In this document: piece by piece, positions 1 through 8,720 of the stretch
How the letters are laid out: each line of letters opens with the position of its first letter
How positions within the stretch are numbered: position 1 is the stretch's first letter
Origin: Magnetofaba australis IT-1
GTDB lineage: Bacteria > Pseudomonadota > Magnetococcia > Magnetococcales > Magnetococcaceae
Reading direction: 5' to 3'
DNA length: 64,000 bases
NCBI RefSeq assembly: GCF_002109495.1
Contig: NZ_LVJN01000019.1
Coordinates: forward strand, 641,614-705,613
Notes under the pieces: model-generated
What the model was told of the DNA's origin: nothing
What the model saw: the letters and a program-made list of their open reading frames with translations, nothing else
Databases searched by the model: none
Translations under genes and position numbers: made by a program

Positions 1-1104
1 GGCGGTGACGCCCATCTCATGGGCCAGCTTGCGAATTACCTCGGCGGGCACGCCGGTAATGCGCTCGGCCCACTCTGGGGTGAAGTCCTCCACCCGCTCC
101 TTGAGCAGTTGGAACGAGGGCTTGACCACGGTGTCGTCGTCCAGGCGGTACTCGCCCAGCAGTTTGGGGGCCACCCCTTCGCTGCGCGAGGGCACCGGCT
201 GGTTCTTCTCCAGATCCCACCACATGCGGTCCTGGGGGTCGAAGCAGCTGTCCGGGGCCTCCTTGCCGCTCTTCATGAACAGGCCGTGGTCATCATTGTC
301 CGGGCTCTGGATCACCAACTCGGCGGCGTTGCTGTACTGGATGAGGAATTCGCGATCGTACAGACCCAGTTTGATCAGTTCATGGATTAGCGCCAGGATC
401 ATGGCGCCGTCGGTGCCGGGACGGATGGGGATCCACTGGTCGGCGATGGCCGAGTAGCCGGTGCGGATGGGGTTGATGGAGATCACCCGACCGCCGCGGC
501 TCTTGAATTTGCCCAGCGCCGCCTTCATGGGGTTGGAGTGGTGATCCTCGGCGGTGCCGAAGATGACGAACACCTTGGCGCGATCCAGGTCGGGACCGCC
601 GAACTCCCAGAACGAGCCGCCGATGGTGTAGATCATGCCAGCGGCCATGTTGACCGAGCAGAAACCGCCGTGGGCCGCGTAGTTGGGGGTGCCGAACTGC
701 TTGGCGAACAGGCCGGTGAGGGCCTGCATCTGATCGCGGCCGGTGAACAGGGCGAACTTGGCCGGATCTTCGGCGCGCAGTTTGGTCAGGCGCTCGGTGA
801 GGGTGTCGAACGCCTCCTCCCAGGTGATCTCTTCAAACTGCGCCTCGCCGCGTTCAGCGTGTGCTTTGCGTTTGAGAGGCTTGAGCAGGCGCGCCGGGGA
901 GACCTGTTTCATGATGCCCGAGGAGCCCTTGGCGCAGATCACCCCATGGTTGAGCGGGTGGTCGGGGTTGCCCTGGATGTGCCGCACTTCGCCATCGCGC
1001 AGGGTCACCCGCACGCCACAGCGACAGGCGCACATGTAGCATGTGGTGTTCTTTACCTCAACGCGGCCTCGTTCGAAGTCGCTGGTCGTGGTCGGATCTT
1101 CCAT
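1..1104 (-). CDS. Molybdopterin oxidoreductase catalytic subunit, N-terminal part (SoeA-like?)
   Basis: Reading leftward from an ATG at 1104, 368 codons stay open to the window edge, so the gene is cut off at its 3' end. Near the N-terminus lies CYMCACRCG followed about 27 residues later by GVICAKG. This is the C-x2-C-x3-C-x27-C signature of the N-terminal [4Fe-4S] cluster in DMSO-reductase-family molybdoenzymes. Further on come WEEAFDTL and a stretch resembling the MGD-binding fold (GTAEDHHSNP, ISINPIRTGYSAIAD). No Tat signal precedes the cluster, so a cytoplasmic enzyme is likely. The pattern around the cysteines reminds me of SoeA, the catalytic subunit of cytoplasmic sulfite:quinone oxidoreductase; polysulfide or thiosulfate reductases are alternatives. 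Family assignment is secure, substrate is inference. Iron-sulfur and membrane-anchor subunits would lie to the left, outside the window. Confidence 0.85.
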   Translation of the reverse strand, partial: MEDPTTTSDFERGRVEVKNTTCYMCACRCGVRVTLRDGEVRHIQGNPDHPLNHGVICAKGSSGIMKQVSPARLLKPLKRKAHAERGEAQFEEITWEEAFDTLTERLTKLRAEDPAKFALFTGRDQMQALTGLFAKQFGTPNYAAHGGFCSVNMAAGMIYTIGGSFWEFGGPDLDRAKVFVIFGTAEDHHSNPMKAALGKFKSRGGRVISINPIRTGYSAIADQWIPIRPGTDGAMILALIHELIKLGLYDREFLIQYSNAAELVIQSPDNDDHGLFMKSGKEAPDSCFDPQDRMWWDLEKNQPVPSRSEGVAPKLLGEYRLDDDTVVKPSFQLLKERVEDFTPEWAERITGVPAEVIRKLAHEMGVTA

Positions 1105-1418
1105 GGCGTGGTTTTCCGTGGGCTTAAGCGTGGTTGGTCTGAGGCGGCGACAGGCCGGGAAGCGTCAGAGTGGCCGGATTTATCGCGCATAAAGCGGACT
1201 AATGGACATAAGCGCGCCTCATTACAGTATGATCATATTCTTATATAAAATTCGGCCATGCGCGTCAACATCCGCCAGCTTTCGCAGGGCAAAGCCGTCC
1301 CAGACCGCCCAATGCAGTATTAAAATGGGTATGCGTTGGCGGCGACAATCTGTTACTTTTTCAGCTATGGGGCGCACGGTTGCGCCGGTGGATTATGGTC
1401 GATGAGGGCTTGGGCGTC
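1105..1418. promoter_or_regulatory. Divergent intergenic region with AT-rich palindrome
   Basis: This 314-base gap separates the leftward molybdoenzyme gene from the rightward cyclic-nucleotide-binding gene, so it should hold promoters for both. The part at 1221-1252 is unusually AT-rich for this genome and contains the perfect palindrome TATGATCATA (1228-1237), followed by TTATATAAAA. This looks like a promoter with an overlapping regulator site; which regulator is unknown. No convincing gene is seen in the gap. Confidence 0.35.
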
Positions 1419-2345
1419 ATGATCAAAAAGGAATATCTGGATAAAATCCCGTTCTTTAAAGGGTTTACTGCTGAGCAGAAGGCTGAGATTAGCGCCCTGG
1501 AGGATGTGCGGTTTTTGAAATATCGCGCCAATGAGGGCATCGTCAACGAAGGCGATCCGGGCGACTCCTTCTACATCCCGCTGTCGGGCTCCCTGTTGGT
1601 GTTCAAGAAGCCCATCGGCGATCCCATCGCCACCATCAAGCCGGGCCATCTGTTTGGCGAGATCGCGTTTCTGAGCCCGCGCAAACGCACCACCAGCATC
1701 TCCGCTGAATCGGAAACCATCGTCATCGAGTTCAAACGCTCAATGATGACCAAGCTTAGTCATGATACGCGGGACCTGGTCAAGGACAAGTTGATCAATA
1801 TTCTGATCCACCATCTGGACGCCCAGCGCGCCTTCTTTGAAGAGGCCAACGCCAACTATCATAAGAAGCAGCAGCACCATGACGATGGCGAGTCATACGC
1901 TCATGGCGAGGCGTCCGCTCATGGCGAGGCGTCCGCTCATGGCGAGGCGTCCGCTCATGGCGAGGCGTCCGCTCATGGCGAATCCTCCAACCCCTTCGAG
2001 CAGGCCAAGCAGGAGAACGCGGAGATCAAAACCCGCCTGATTTACGAAGGCAAGGATGGCATGAAGATCTACCACCTGGGGCTGCTCAAGGCGCGCATCG
2101 TCAAGGGAGAGAACAGCAAAGAGGTGGATATGGCGCCGCTCTCGGAGTCGCTGCCGGGCAATATGCTCAAGGCGTTGGAGAAGAAGGGGCTGGATCCGCG
2201 CGACTATCTGACCGCCAATGGCTATCTGGTGCCCAAGCTGGCGGAAAGCGTGTGGAAACAGGCGATGACCCTGGGCGCGGTGCAGAAAAAACAGCAGCAG
2301 CAGAACATCGATCACTTCCAAAGCATTGACAACCTCTACTCCTGA
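1419..2345 (+). CDS. Cyclic-nucleotide-binding domain protein with AHGEAS repeats
   Basis: The first ~120 residues form a CRP-type cyclic-nucleotide-binding domain: PFFKGFTAEQKAEIS, then GDPGDSFYIPLSGSL, then the phosphate-binding cassette FGEIAFLSPRKRTTSISA, which has the expected G-E and R. No helix-turn-helix follows, so it is probably a signalling or adaptor protein and not a transcription factor. A linker of five six-residue repeats (AHGEAS) joins it to a ~115-residue C-terminal region I do not recognise. The start at 1419 (MIKKEYLDK) has GAGGG ten bases upstream; in-frame ATG 1395 and TTG 1380 are alternatives. The repeat is encoded by near-perfect 18-bp units, see the separate entry. 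Ligand (cAMP or cGMP) cannot be told from sequence. Confidence 0.8.
   Translation: MIKKEYLDKIPFFKGFTAEQKAEISALEDVRFLKYRANEGIVNEGDPGDSFYIPLSGSLLVFKKPIGDPIATIKPGHLFGEIAFLSPRKRTTSISAESETIVIEFKRSMMTKLSHDTRDLVKDKLINILIHHLDAQRAFFEEANANYHKKQQHHDDGESYAHGEASAHGEASAHGEASAHGEASAHGESSNPFEQAKQENAEIKTRLIYEGKDGMKIYHLGLLKARIVKGENSKEVDMAPLSESLPGNMLKALEKKGLDPRDYLTANGYLVPKLAESVWKQAMTLGAVQKKQQQQNIDHFQSIDNLYS
1899..1988 (+). repeat. In-frame 18-bp tandem repeat (4 perfect copies + 1 degenerate)
   Basis: The unit GCTCATGGCGAGGCGTCC occurs four times without change (1899-1970). A fifth copy at 1971-1988 diverges in its last 7 bases. Each unit is six codons (AHGEAS), so gain or loss of units keeps the reading frame. 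Identity at third codon positions points to recent expansion. Confidence 0.97.
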
Positions 2346-2471
2346 CCGGAAAAGGGGATAGGGGAATTTTACGCGCCGTGTCCCGCTCTAAATCTGTAGA
2401 AGGCGCGTAAGTTGGCGAAAATCGTGATGTAAAAAAGCGATTCGCTGGGAAAGAGTTTTCAGGGGGCGGAC

Positions 2472-3212
2472 ATGGACGAAAAGCGCACACGGCAAAGGGC
2501 GAAACAATGCGGCGTTTGGTCGCCGCTGTGCTTGAGTGTCTGCGCAATTCTGGCAAGCGCATCGCCGTTGATGGCGCAGAGCGCCCCCCCAGATGTGGCG
2601 GCGCGCGCCAGTTGGGATGCGCCGCTGCCGCAGTGGATGTTCCCTGCGCGCGGGACGGCGGAGGTTGCCATGCTCCCGCGCTCGGACCCCGGTTCATCGG
2701 TCTATGTCAATGACGCCGAGCGGTCGGAAAGCGTCTCCGGCGTGGATATGCGCCAACCCACCAATGCTGTGTGGCAAGAGCAGCGTCGGCAGAAAGCCAA
2801 ACAGTGGGCGCGCGGCCATCTGCGCGGCGCGTTCTCTGAGCAACAACGCCAGGCGCGGCGTTGGAAAGCCGCCCAGGATGCGCAAGCCGCCAGCCCCAGC
2901 GACGCCGATGGCGCAGCCGCGACGGGAGCCCCTCTGGCGCAAGGGTGGAGCGTGAGCGGTGTGGATCGCTTTACCTGGCGGAACCGCGACACCCGCGGCG
3001 GCGTGGCGGATGTTGAGGCGGGCGTGGATGTGAGCGATCAACGCTTCTCGGCGCAGTGGCGCACCGGCGATATGCGCATTCAGGGCGATGTGGAGGCGGG
3101 CGAGGGCGCCAGCCTGGAGGCCAGCTACTCCCTGGGCGCCAATATGTCGCTCAACACCCGACTGCACTCCGAAGGCGATGCGGTGAGCATCAACTACTCC
3201 AGTCCGTTCTGA
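2472..3212 (+). CDS. Hypothetical secreted protein, possible outer-membrane strand-rich C-terminus
   Basis: A 246-residue protein with a Sec-type signal peptide: basic start (MDEKRTRQRAK), hydrophobic core and a likely cleavage near PLMAQSAPP. The ATG at 2472 has AGGGGGCGG just upstream. The middle is charged, glutamine- and alanine-rich and low in complexity. The last ~85 residues alternate polar and hydrophobic residues (for example RFSAQWRTGDMRIQGDVEAG), as in short beta strands, and the chain ends in Phe like many outer-membrane proteins. I recognise no family. It sits alone between a regulator gene and a convergent sulfotransferase gene. Confidence 0.6.
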   Translation: MDEKRTRQRAKQCGVWSPLCLSVCAILASASPLMAQSAPPDVAARASWDAPLPQWMFPARGTAEVAMLPRSDPGSSVYVNDAERSESVSGVDMRQPTNAVWQEQRRQKAKQWARGHLRGAFSEQQRQARRWKAAQDAQAASPSDADGAAATGAPLAQGWSVSGVDRFTWRNRDTRGGVADVEAGVDVSDQRFSAQWRTGDMRIQGDVEAGEGASLEASYSLGANMSLNTRLHSEGDAVSINYSSPF

Positions 3213-3272
3213 TTTTCAGCCGATTCGGACAATGGCGGCCGTGTTGCGCGCGCCGTGGGCGTGGACGGCCGC

Positions 3273-4640
3273 TTACCAAACATACCCCTTTTCATACCCC
3301 AAACGGACCAAGAGCTGCCCAGCCAACAGTTTGAAAAGCGTTTTATGTTCTGGCAGCAGATGGTTCACCCAATCTCCGCTTTTGCCCTTACGTTTGAATG
3401 AGCTGGGCAGTTTGTTGGCGGCCATGGTCGCCGAGGGCTTGTTGAAGGCGGTCTTCTCCACAATGGCGTCGCGACGCGCGGCGTCCATGGGATAACCAAT
3501 AAAACGGCTGATGCGATCGATGCTTTCGGCTTTGTGCTCCACCATCTGCTCGAAGGTGACAATCTGATAGGGCACGCCGGACTCGATCCACTGTTGAATC
3601 CAGTTATCCATAATCGCTGTGCTGCCCGAGGTGTGGGCGTCATCGGCGCCATTGAACCCGGCTAACAGCAGAGTCAGCGCCTGCTCCTTGGGCAGCAGTC
3701 GAACGATGTTGCCGATGTAGTTCTCTTTCGTCGCTTTTTCATCCATATAGTGGTAGTAGAACGAAACCAACTGGTCGCGCGGGTCGCGGTACTGAATGAT
3801 GACGCGGTAGTTACGCTCTTTGAGCGCCGCCACCAACGACTCGGTGGGATACCAGTGGCCGATGGGAAAGGCGCCGTCAGGCATCTCAGTGAGCAGTTTT
3901 TCCGTCACCAGGTTGGAGCTCTCTTCATTGGGCCAATAGAAGGGGTTTCCGGTAATGCCCTGGGCCACGTCGGAGATCAGGTGCGTGCCGCATTTGGGGT
4001 AGGAGACAATGAGGAAATTTTGCGGTTCATCCGCCACCGCGAGTTCCGCGGGATGCTCTCCATGGTACGCTGCGTTCTGCGCCAACTCAGGCTCGCGCTC
4101 CAGGGCCATGTGAAGATGCCTATCAGCCTCCTCAAAACGGGAAAAATGCTTCAGGATCTGGCTGAGTTCAAAATGTGTTTGCGGTTGCCCAGGATTGATC
4201 TCCAGCTCTCGTCGATAGTGCTCCATGGCTTCGCCCACTTCGTATCGCTCAATTCTGTAGCGTCCCAACTGAAGATTGGCGCCGCGAAACATCGGGTCGA
4301 TTTTCAGCACGCTTTCAAAGCAGCTTTTGGCCCACTCCGCGTGATCCTGATCCGCCAGGACAACGCCCAAATTGTAGAGCAGGTCTGGGGAGCCCGGGTT
4401 GAGCTCCACGGCGTGCGCCAAGACTTTAATCGCCTCCTCTTTGCGTCCTGCGCGATAGGCCAGCGTTCCCAGAAGCGTTAATACATCCGAGTTTTCCGGT
4501 TCGCGTTTTAGCGCCTCTTGGGCGAGAAATACGCCCTCTTCGAAGCGGCCCATCTGCTGAGCCTCTTTGCCGGCTTCAATGAGCTCTTCGGTCGACATGT
4601 TGGCGATGGTTTGAAGGGTCTCTTCAACAGAGGCGGGCAT
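3273..4640 (-). CDS. TPR-repeat protein with C-terminal sulfotransferase domain
   Basis: The first ~180 residues are tetratricopeptide repeats (for example AEWAKSCFESVLKIDPMFRGA and YRRELEINPGQPQTHFELS). The remainder is a PAPS-dependent sulfotransferase: SYPKCGTHL is the 5'-phosphosulfate-binding loop near the domain start, YRDPRDQLVSFYYHY the 3'-phosphate-binding segment, and KRKGKSGDWVNHLLPEH the conserved RKGxxGDW motif. All key motifs are present, so an active enzyme that transfers sulfate onto a peptide or carbohydrate is likely, with the TPRs holding partner or substrate. The start at 4640 has AGGA six bases upstream; an ATG at 4646 would abut the ribosome site. Substrate unknown. Confidence 0.85.
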   Translation of the reverse strand: MPASVEETLQTIANMSTEELIEAGKEAQQMGRFEEGVFLAQEALKREPENSDVLTLLGTLAYRAGRKEEAIKVLAHAVELNPGSPDLLYNLGVVLADQDHAEWAKSCFESVLKIDPMFRGANLQLGRYRIERYEVGEAMEHYRRELEINPGQPQTHFELSQILKHFSRFEEADRHLHMALEREPELAQNAAYHGEHPAELAVADEPQNFLIVSYPKCGTHLISDVAQGITGNPFYWPNEESSNLVTEKLLTEMPDGAFPIGHWYPTESLVAALKERNYRVIIQYRDPRDQLVSFYYHYMDEKATKENYIGNIVRLLPKEQALTLLLAGFNGADDAHTSGSTAIMDNWIQQWIESGVPYQIVTFEQMVEHKAESIDRISRFIGYPMDAARRDAIVEKTAFNKPSATMAANKLPSSFKRKGKSGDWVNHLLPEHKTLFKLLAGQLLVRLGYEKGYVW

Positions 4641-4690
4641 GAGCATTCCTTCGTGTATCAGGCAAAATAAGTCGTGGAAACACAGTGGCG

Positions 4691-4987
4691 TTACTGAGAT
4701 GTGCGCACATTGGGCCAGGGGTTGTGGCTCTCCATGCGCGACTGGGTATTGTTCTGCGCCGAATCGGCGATATGCCGTTTGGTCTGCTCGCGGCTGATGG
4801 CGCGTTGGCGCATGCGTTCGGCGCGAGTCATCGCCTCATCGCCGCCAAAAGGGTTGCCCCAAAACAGGAGAGACGCCAAGCCGATGGCTACGGCCAAACC
4901 GGAGATGAGATAGATCGCCAGTTTGAGCTTGTTTGTGCGCTCTTGTTTTCGCGCGTCGGACGAGGCGTTCTGTGGAATACTGGCCAT
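4691..4987 (-). CDS. Small single-pass membrane protein, hypothetical
   Basis: A 98-residue protein with a polar, charged N-terminus, one membrane helix (about residues 22-43, LAIYLISGLAVAIGLASLLF) and a hydrophilic, arginine-rich C-terminal tail. Topology by positive charges is unclear because both flanks are basic. It lies 50 bases upstream of the TPR-sulfotransferase gene on the same strand and could be co-transcribed with it. No family recognised. Confidence 0.55.
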   Translation of the reverse strand: MASIPQNASSDARKQERTNKLKLAIYLISGLAVAIGLASLLFWGNPFGGDEAMTRAERMRQRAISREQTKRHIADSAQNNTQSRMESHNPWPNVRTSQ

Positions 4988-5461
4988 GGCGGAGGCTTCT
5001 CTTTGCAGTGTTTTGATTGAAGCATGACGCAGAGCGTCTGCACGCCGTCATGCAAATAGCTTACCTGAGTCCCCAGTTTCGGGGGGGCGACCACATTTTT
5101 GTGGCGATAGAGGCTGCGGGTGACGTTTCAGAGCGAACGAAATATGTTCAAGTTCCTCTAAAGAGTTAAGGCGTTCGTTCGTCTCCCCCCATGAGACGGG
5201 CGACGTTCGGGAGGAAAGCTCTGCCCAAGCGGATCTCTTTCGTCTCTCTCCTCATTGCCTCCGCGTCCGGGGCCGTCGCGCTGTCAGCGGCGTGTGTCGG
5301 GCGCGATTTTTTGACGCTATTTCCGCACTGTTGGGGCGTGTTAGGCGCCATCTCCCTGGCTTTGTTCGCTTGCATGGTTGGCATCCAAGGCGCACAATTC
5401 GGAAAACCGCCCGCGCGTGAGCGATATTTTAACGCGCACCCATTATCCGGGGGATGCCTTG
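4988..5461. other. Intergenic region before the redox operon
   Basis: This 474-base gap lies between two divergent transcription units. It contains a weak rightward open frame from 5191 that would encode a hydrophobic segment (residues ~17-66), but it has no ribosome site and runs on into the following gene in another frame, so I do not call it. The stretch 5141-5165 is AT-richer and may hold the operon promoter, but no clear -35/-10 pair is visible. Confidence 0.4.
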
Positions 5462-6661
5462 ATGAAACGTCGCGATTTTCTCAAATCCACCGCCCTGGCA
5501 GGGGCTGTCGGCGCTACCGCCGGAACCTCCGCCGCTCTGGGCGGCGCCGCCTCCGCGCAGGCCGCCGTCACCGGCATTCAAAAGTATGGAACCCTGGGCA
5601 AAACCGGGCTGAAGATGTCCGACATCTCCTTCGGCGGCGGCCATCTGCCGTCGGGCTCCATGCTGCTGCGAGCGATGGATCAGGGCATTAACTACATCGA
5701 CACCGCGCCCGACTACGGCGCCTCCGAATCCCACATCGGCGAGGCGATGCCACGCATTCAGCGCGACAAACTGATCATCGCCACCAAATTCTGCCGCCAA
5801 GGCGCCTACCCGGGGCACCTGCCGCTGGGGACCAAAAAGGCGGAGTACATCGCCATGGTCGAAGAGAGCCTTCAGCGCATGAAGACCGACTACACCGACC
5901 TGCTCTTCGTCCACGCCATGGGTGAGAAGAACGATCTGGAGGGCGAGCGCAAACGGTTGTTGGATCCAGAGATGCTGGCGGCGTTTGCCGTCCTCAAACA
6001 GGCGGGCAAGGCGCGTTTTCTGGCGGTCTCCTCCCATGGCCCCTACAACATGGAGACGTTGATGCTGGAAGCGGTCAACTCCGGCCACTACGACGTCATC
6101 ATGCCCGCCTTCAACTTTATGAAATTCCCCCGCATCAGCGAGGTGATGAAAACCGCCCACAGCAAAGGGATCGGCGTGGTGGCGATGAAGACGCTGGCCG
6201 GAGCCAAAGGGGCCAACCTCAAGGAGCCCGGTCCGTTTGAGCACGCCGCCTTCAAGTGGGTGCTCAAGCATCCCGAAGTGGCCGGGTTGGTGGTGACCAT
6301 CAAGAGTCGTCGTGATCTGAATCTCTATGTGGGCGCCTCCGGCCAGGCCTTCAGCGCCGCCGACCAGCGCCATCTGGATCAGTATGCAGCGCTGTATGGC
6401 CGCGAATACTGCCGCACCGGCTGTTCGGACTGTGAAGCGAGCTGCCCGGCGGGCGTGCCGGTGGGGCATATCCTGCGCTATCGCATGTACTTCGAGGACT
6501 ACGGCCAGGAGAAGCAGGGTATGGCCCAATACGCGCAACTGGAGACCAATGCCGAGGCCTGTGTGGCGTGTGATGGTCAAGCCTGCAATGCCGCCTGTCC
6601 CCACGGTTTGCCGGTGGGCGGCATGGCGGCGGCGGCGCATCGGATGCTGACCCTGGCGTAA
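5462..6661 (+). CDS. Tat-exported aldo/keto reductase with C-terminal Fe-S clusters
   Basis: Starts MKRRDFLKSTALAGAV, a twin-arginine signal, with GGGGGA upstream of ATG 5462. The body is an aldo/keto reductase barrel with a visible catalytic set: Asp and Tyr in DTAPDYGASE, Lys in IIATKF, His in LLFVHAMGE. The last ~90 residues carry two ferredoxin-like cysteine groups, CRTGCSDCEASCP and CVACDGQACNAACPHG. Fe-S aldo/keto reductases of this kind are usually cytoplasmic or soluble redox enzymes; the Tat signal here places it in the periplasm, folded with cofactors. It heads an operon with DUF6599, DUF362 and a NapH-like membrane protein, which suggests it takes or delivers electrons through that membrane protein. 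Substrate unknown. Confidence 0.87.
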   Translation: MKRRDFLKSTALAGAVGATAGTSAALGGAASAQAAVTGIQKYGTLGKTGLKMSDISFGGGHLPSGSMLLRAMDQGINYIDTAPDYGASESHIGEAMPRIQRDKLIIATKFCRQGAYPGHLPLGTKKAEYIAMVEESLQRMKTDYTDLLFVHAMGEKNDLEGERKRLLDPEMLAAFAVLKQAGKARFLAVSSHGPYNMETLMLEAVNSGHYDVIMPAFNFMKFPRISEVMKTAHSKGIGVVAMKTLAGAKGANLKEPGPFEHAAFKWVLKHPEVAGLVVTIKSRRDLNLYVGASGQAFSAADQRHLDQYAALYGREYCRTGCSDCEASCPAGVPVGHILRYRMYFEDYGQEKQGMAQYAQLETNAEACVACDGQACNAACPHGLPVGGMAAAAHRMLTLA

Positions 6662-6664
6662 CTC

Positions 6665-7663
6665 ATGCCCAACCCCGTTCGCGAACCCCCCGCATGGTTG
6701 CGCGGCGGCCTGCTGGCGCTGTTGCCTCTGCTGGTCGTCGCGCTTTATGTGACCGGACAGAACTACGATCCGGGTCTGCTCGCCTTCAAAAGCGAGGAGG
6801 GCGCAGGCGGCGGTTTGGCGGCCAAACTCACCCAGTCGCCTCCGCCAGGTCTCGCTGTGATGGGCGCGCCGCGCGCCTACGACAAAACCAACCTGTATGA
6901 ATACATCGACGGCCACGCCGACGCCTTCATCAGCGCCGGTTTTCAAAGCCTGACCGTGGCCGACTACGCTGTGGACGCCAACGCCCCGGCGCCCGATCTG
7001 ACCGCCGACATCTACCATATGGGCACGCCGCTGCAGGCGTTTGGCATCATGATGGCCGAGGTGACGCCGGACTCTCAAAGCGTGACCATGGGGCAGATGG
7101 GCTTCGTCAGCGGTGGCGTGGGGCTGTTTCTGCATGGTCCCTATTTTGTGCGTTTGGGCGCGCAGGGGCCCAATGCCGCGAACATGGACTTTCCCGCCGC
7201 CGCCAGCGCGGTGGTCGCCGCCCTGGGCGAGGCGGATGCAGGCAAGTTGCGTGAGCTGTTCGCCTTCCCGGATCTGGGCAAGGTCGTGCGCACCAACTAC
7301 GTCAAGCAGGACTATCGCGGCCTGTCGTTCTTCAAAGGGGTGATCGACCGGGAGTTTGAACGGGCCGACGGCGGCGTGCTGACGCTGTTCCTGATGCAGG
7401 GCGCGCCCGCCGCCATGACGGAACTGGAACGCGCGTTGACGGTCTATGCCCAAGAGGAGGGGCTTACGCCACAGATCACGTCGGAGTCCAGCGCCAAACT
7501 GATCGTTTTCCAGGATCCCTATGAAGGGGACTGGTTCGTCTACCTCACCACCACCCGCGCTTGGGGTGGTTTCGCCAAGGCCGACGCCGCGCTCCTCGAT
7601 CCCATTCGCCAGCTCGCAAACGAGTTGCCGCCCTTTACACCCGCCGGGGAGAAGTCGCCATGA
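6665..7663 (+). CDS. DUF6599-family protein, membrane-anchored
   Basis: A 332-residue protein with one N-terminal hydrophobic helix (about residues 13-31), then a soluble domain expected outside the cytoplasm. The segment LYEYIDGHADAFISAGFQSL resembles the conserved LYEYIDGGAE-like motif of DUF6599 proteins. No cofactor-binding cysteines are seen. It begins 3 bases after the aldo/keto reductase stop and its stop overlaps the next start (ATGA), so it is translationally coupled with both neighbours. Function unknown; the operon context suggests an accessory to an extracytoplasmic redox complex. Confidence 0.7.
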   Translation: MPNPVREPPAWLRGGLLALLPLLVVALYVTGQNYDPGLLAFKSEEGAGGGLAAKLTQSPPPGLAVMGAPRAYDKTNLYEYIDGHADAFISAGFQSLTVADYAVDANAPAPDLTADIYHMGTPLQAFGIMMAEVTPDSQSVTMGQMGFVSGGVGLFLHGPYFVRLGAQGPNAANMDFPAAASAVVAALGEADAGKLRELFAFPDLGKVVRTNYVKQDYRGLSFFKGVIDREFERADGGVLTLFLMQGAPAAMTELERALTVYAQEEGLTPQITSESSAKLIVFQDPYEGDWFVYLTTTRAWGGFAKADAALLDPIRQLANELPPFTPAGEKSP

Positions 7664-8697
7664 GCGAGGCGGAGACGCCAACGCCGCGTCGGCGCAAAAA
7701 ACAGCACTCCATCCATGATCGCGTGGTTACGCCGCAGAGTCGGCGCGACTTCCTACGCCACACCGCCGTCACCGCCGGTCTGGCGGTGGGCGCGGTGGGG
7801 ATCGGGCTGGCTTATCGCAGCGATCAGCCCATCGCCCGGGCGCCCAAGATTCTCAAAGTCCTACCGGACTTTCGCGTGGATGACGCGCCGCAATATCCCA
7901 AGCTGGCCATCATTCGCGGCCAGGATGTGCCGCGCATGACCCGCGCCGCCGTAGCGCAGTTGGGCGGCATCGATCGCTTTATCAAAAAGGGCGATCGGGT
8001 GGTGATCAAACCCAACGTGGGCTGGGACCGGCAACCGGAGCAGGCCGCCAACACCCGCCCGGAGTTGGTGGCGGCCATGGTGATGTTGTGTCGCGAAGCG
8101 GGAGCCGCCTCGGTCACGGTTACCGACGTCTCGCTGAACGATCCCCGGCGCTGCTTCTTCCGCTCCGGCATCCAGGCCGCCGCCCAGGAGGCGGGGGCCG
8201 ATGTGTGGCTACCGGGCAATAGCGACTTCATCGACACCGATATGGGCGGCAAGCTGCTTACCGAGTGGCCGGTGGCGGCGGCGTTCCACGAAGCCGACAA
8301 GCTGATCAATCTGCCCATCGTCAAGAACCACTCCCTGTGCCACGCCACCCTGGCGATGAAGAACCACTACGGCATGATTGGCGGACGGCGCAATCAGTTG
8401 CACCAGGACATCCATCAATCCATCGTCGATCTGGCCGCCGCCGCCAAGCCGACCCTCACCGTCATGGACGCCACCCGCGTGTTGATGCGCAACGGCCCCA
8501 CCGGCGGCTCCCTGGCCGACGTCTCCATTGAGAACACCCTCATCGCCGGAACCGATGAAGTGGCCATGGACAGTTTCGCCCTCGGTTTCCTCAAGTTGGA
8601 GAGCGCCCAGTTGAACTATCTGGCTATGGGCGAAGCGCGCGGGTTGGGGGTGGTGGATTGGAAATCCCTCAATCCCCGTGAGGAGCAGGTGGGGTAG
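7660..8697 (+). CDS. Tat-exported DUF362-domain protein
   Basis: The N-terminus has the twin-arginine motif SRRDFLRH about 27 residues in, followed by a hydrophobic stretch (TAVTAGLAVGAVGIGLAY). The rest is a DUF362 domain (VVIKPNVGWDRQPEQAANT, LINLPIVKNHSLCHATLAMKNHYGM). DUF362 domains often accompany ferredoxin domains and are thought to act in redox or cofactor chemistry. The start ATG 7660 overlaps the DUF6599 stop. The longer open frame starting at 7561 would lie inside the previous gene and is rejected. Its partner is probably the polyferredoxin encoded next. Confidence 0.85.
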   Translation: MSEAETPTPRRRKKQHSIHDRVVTPQSRRDFLRHTAVTAGLAVGAVGIGLAYRSDQPIARAPKILKVLPDFRVDDAPQYPKLAIIRGQDVPRMTRAAVAQLGGIDRFIKKGDRVVIKPNVGWDRQPEQAANTRPELVAAMVMLCREAGAASVTVTDVSLNDPRRCFFRSGIQAAAQEAGADVWLPGNSDFIDTDMGGKLLTEWPVAAAFHEADKLINLPIVKNHSLCHATLAMKNHYGMIGGRRNQLHQDIHQSIVDLAAAAKPTLTVMDATRVLMRNGPTGGSLADVSIENTLIAGTDEVAMDSFALGFLKLESAQLNYLAMGEARGLGVVDWKSLNPREEQVG

Positions 8698-8720
8698 TGG
8701 TGAGGGAAAAGATTGGAATG

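Noticed and set aside
1899..1988. CRISPR array
   Set aside because: The repeat has no spacers; it is an in-frame coding tandem repeat.
5191..5691. Plus-strand frame with a hydrophobic N-terminus before the redox operon
   Set aside because: No ribosome site, and the last 75 codons overlap the Tat-signal gene in another frame with no recognisable domain.
5429..7681. Minus-strand open frame of 750 codons opposite the redox operon
   Set aside because: Shadow of the aldo/keto reductase and DUF6599 genes; its composition is His/Gly/Gln-rich as expected from reversed codons.
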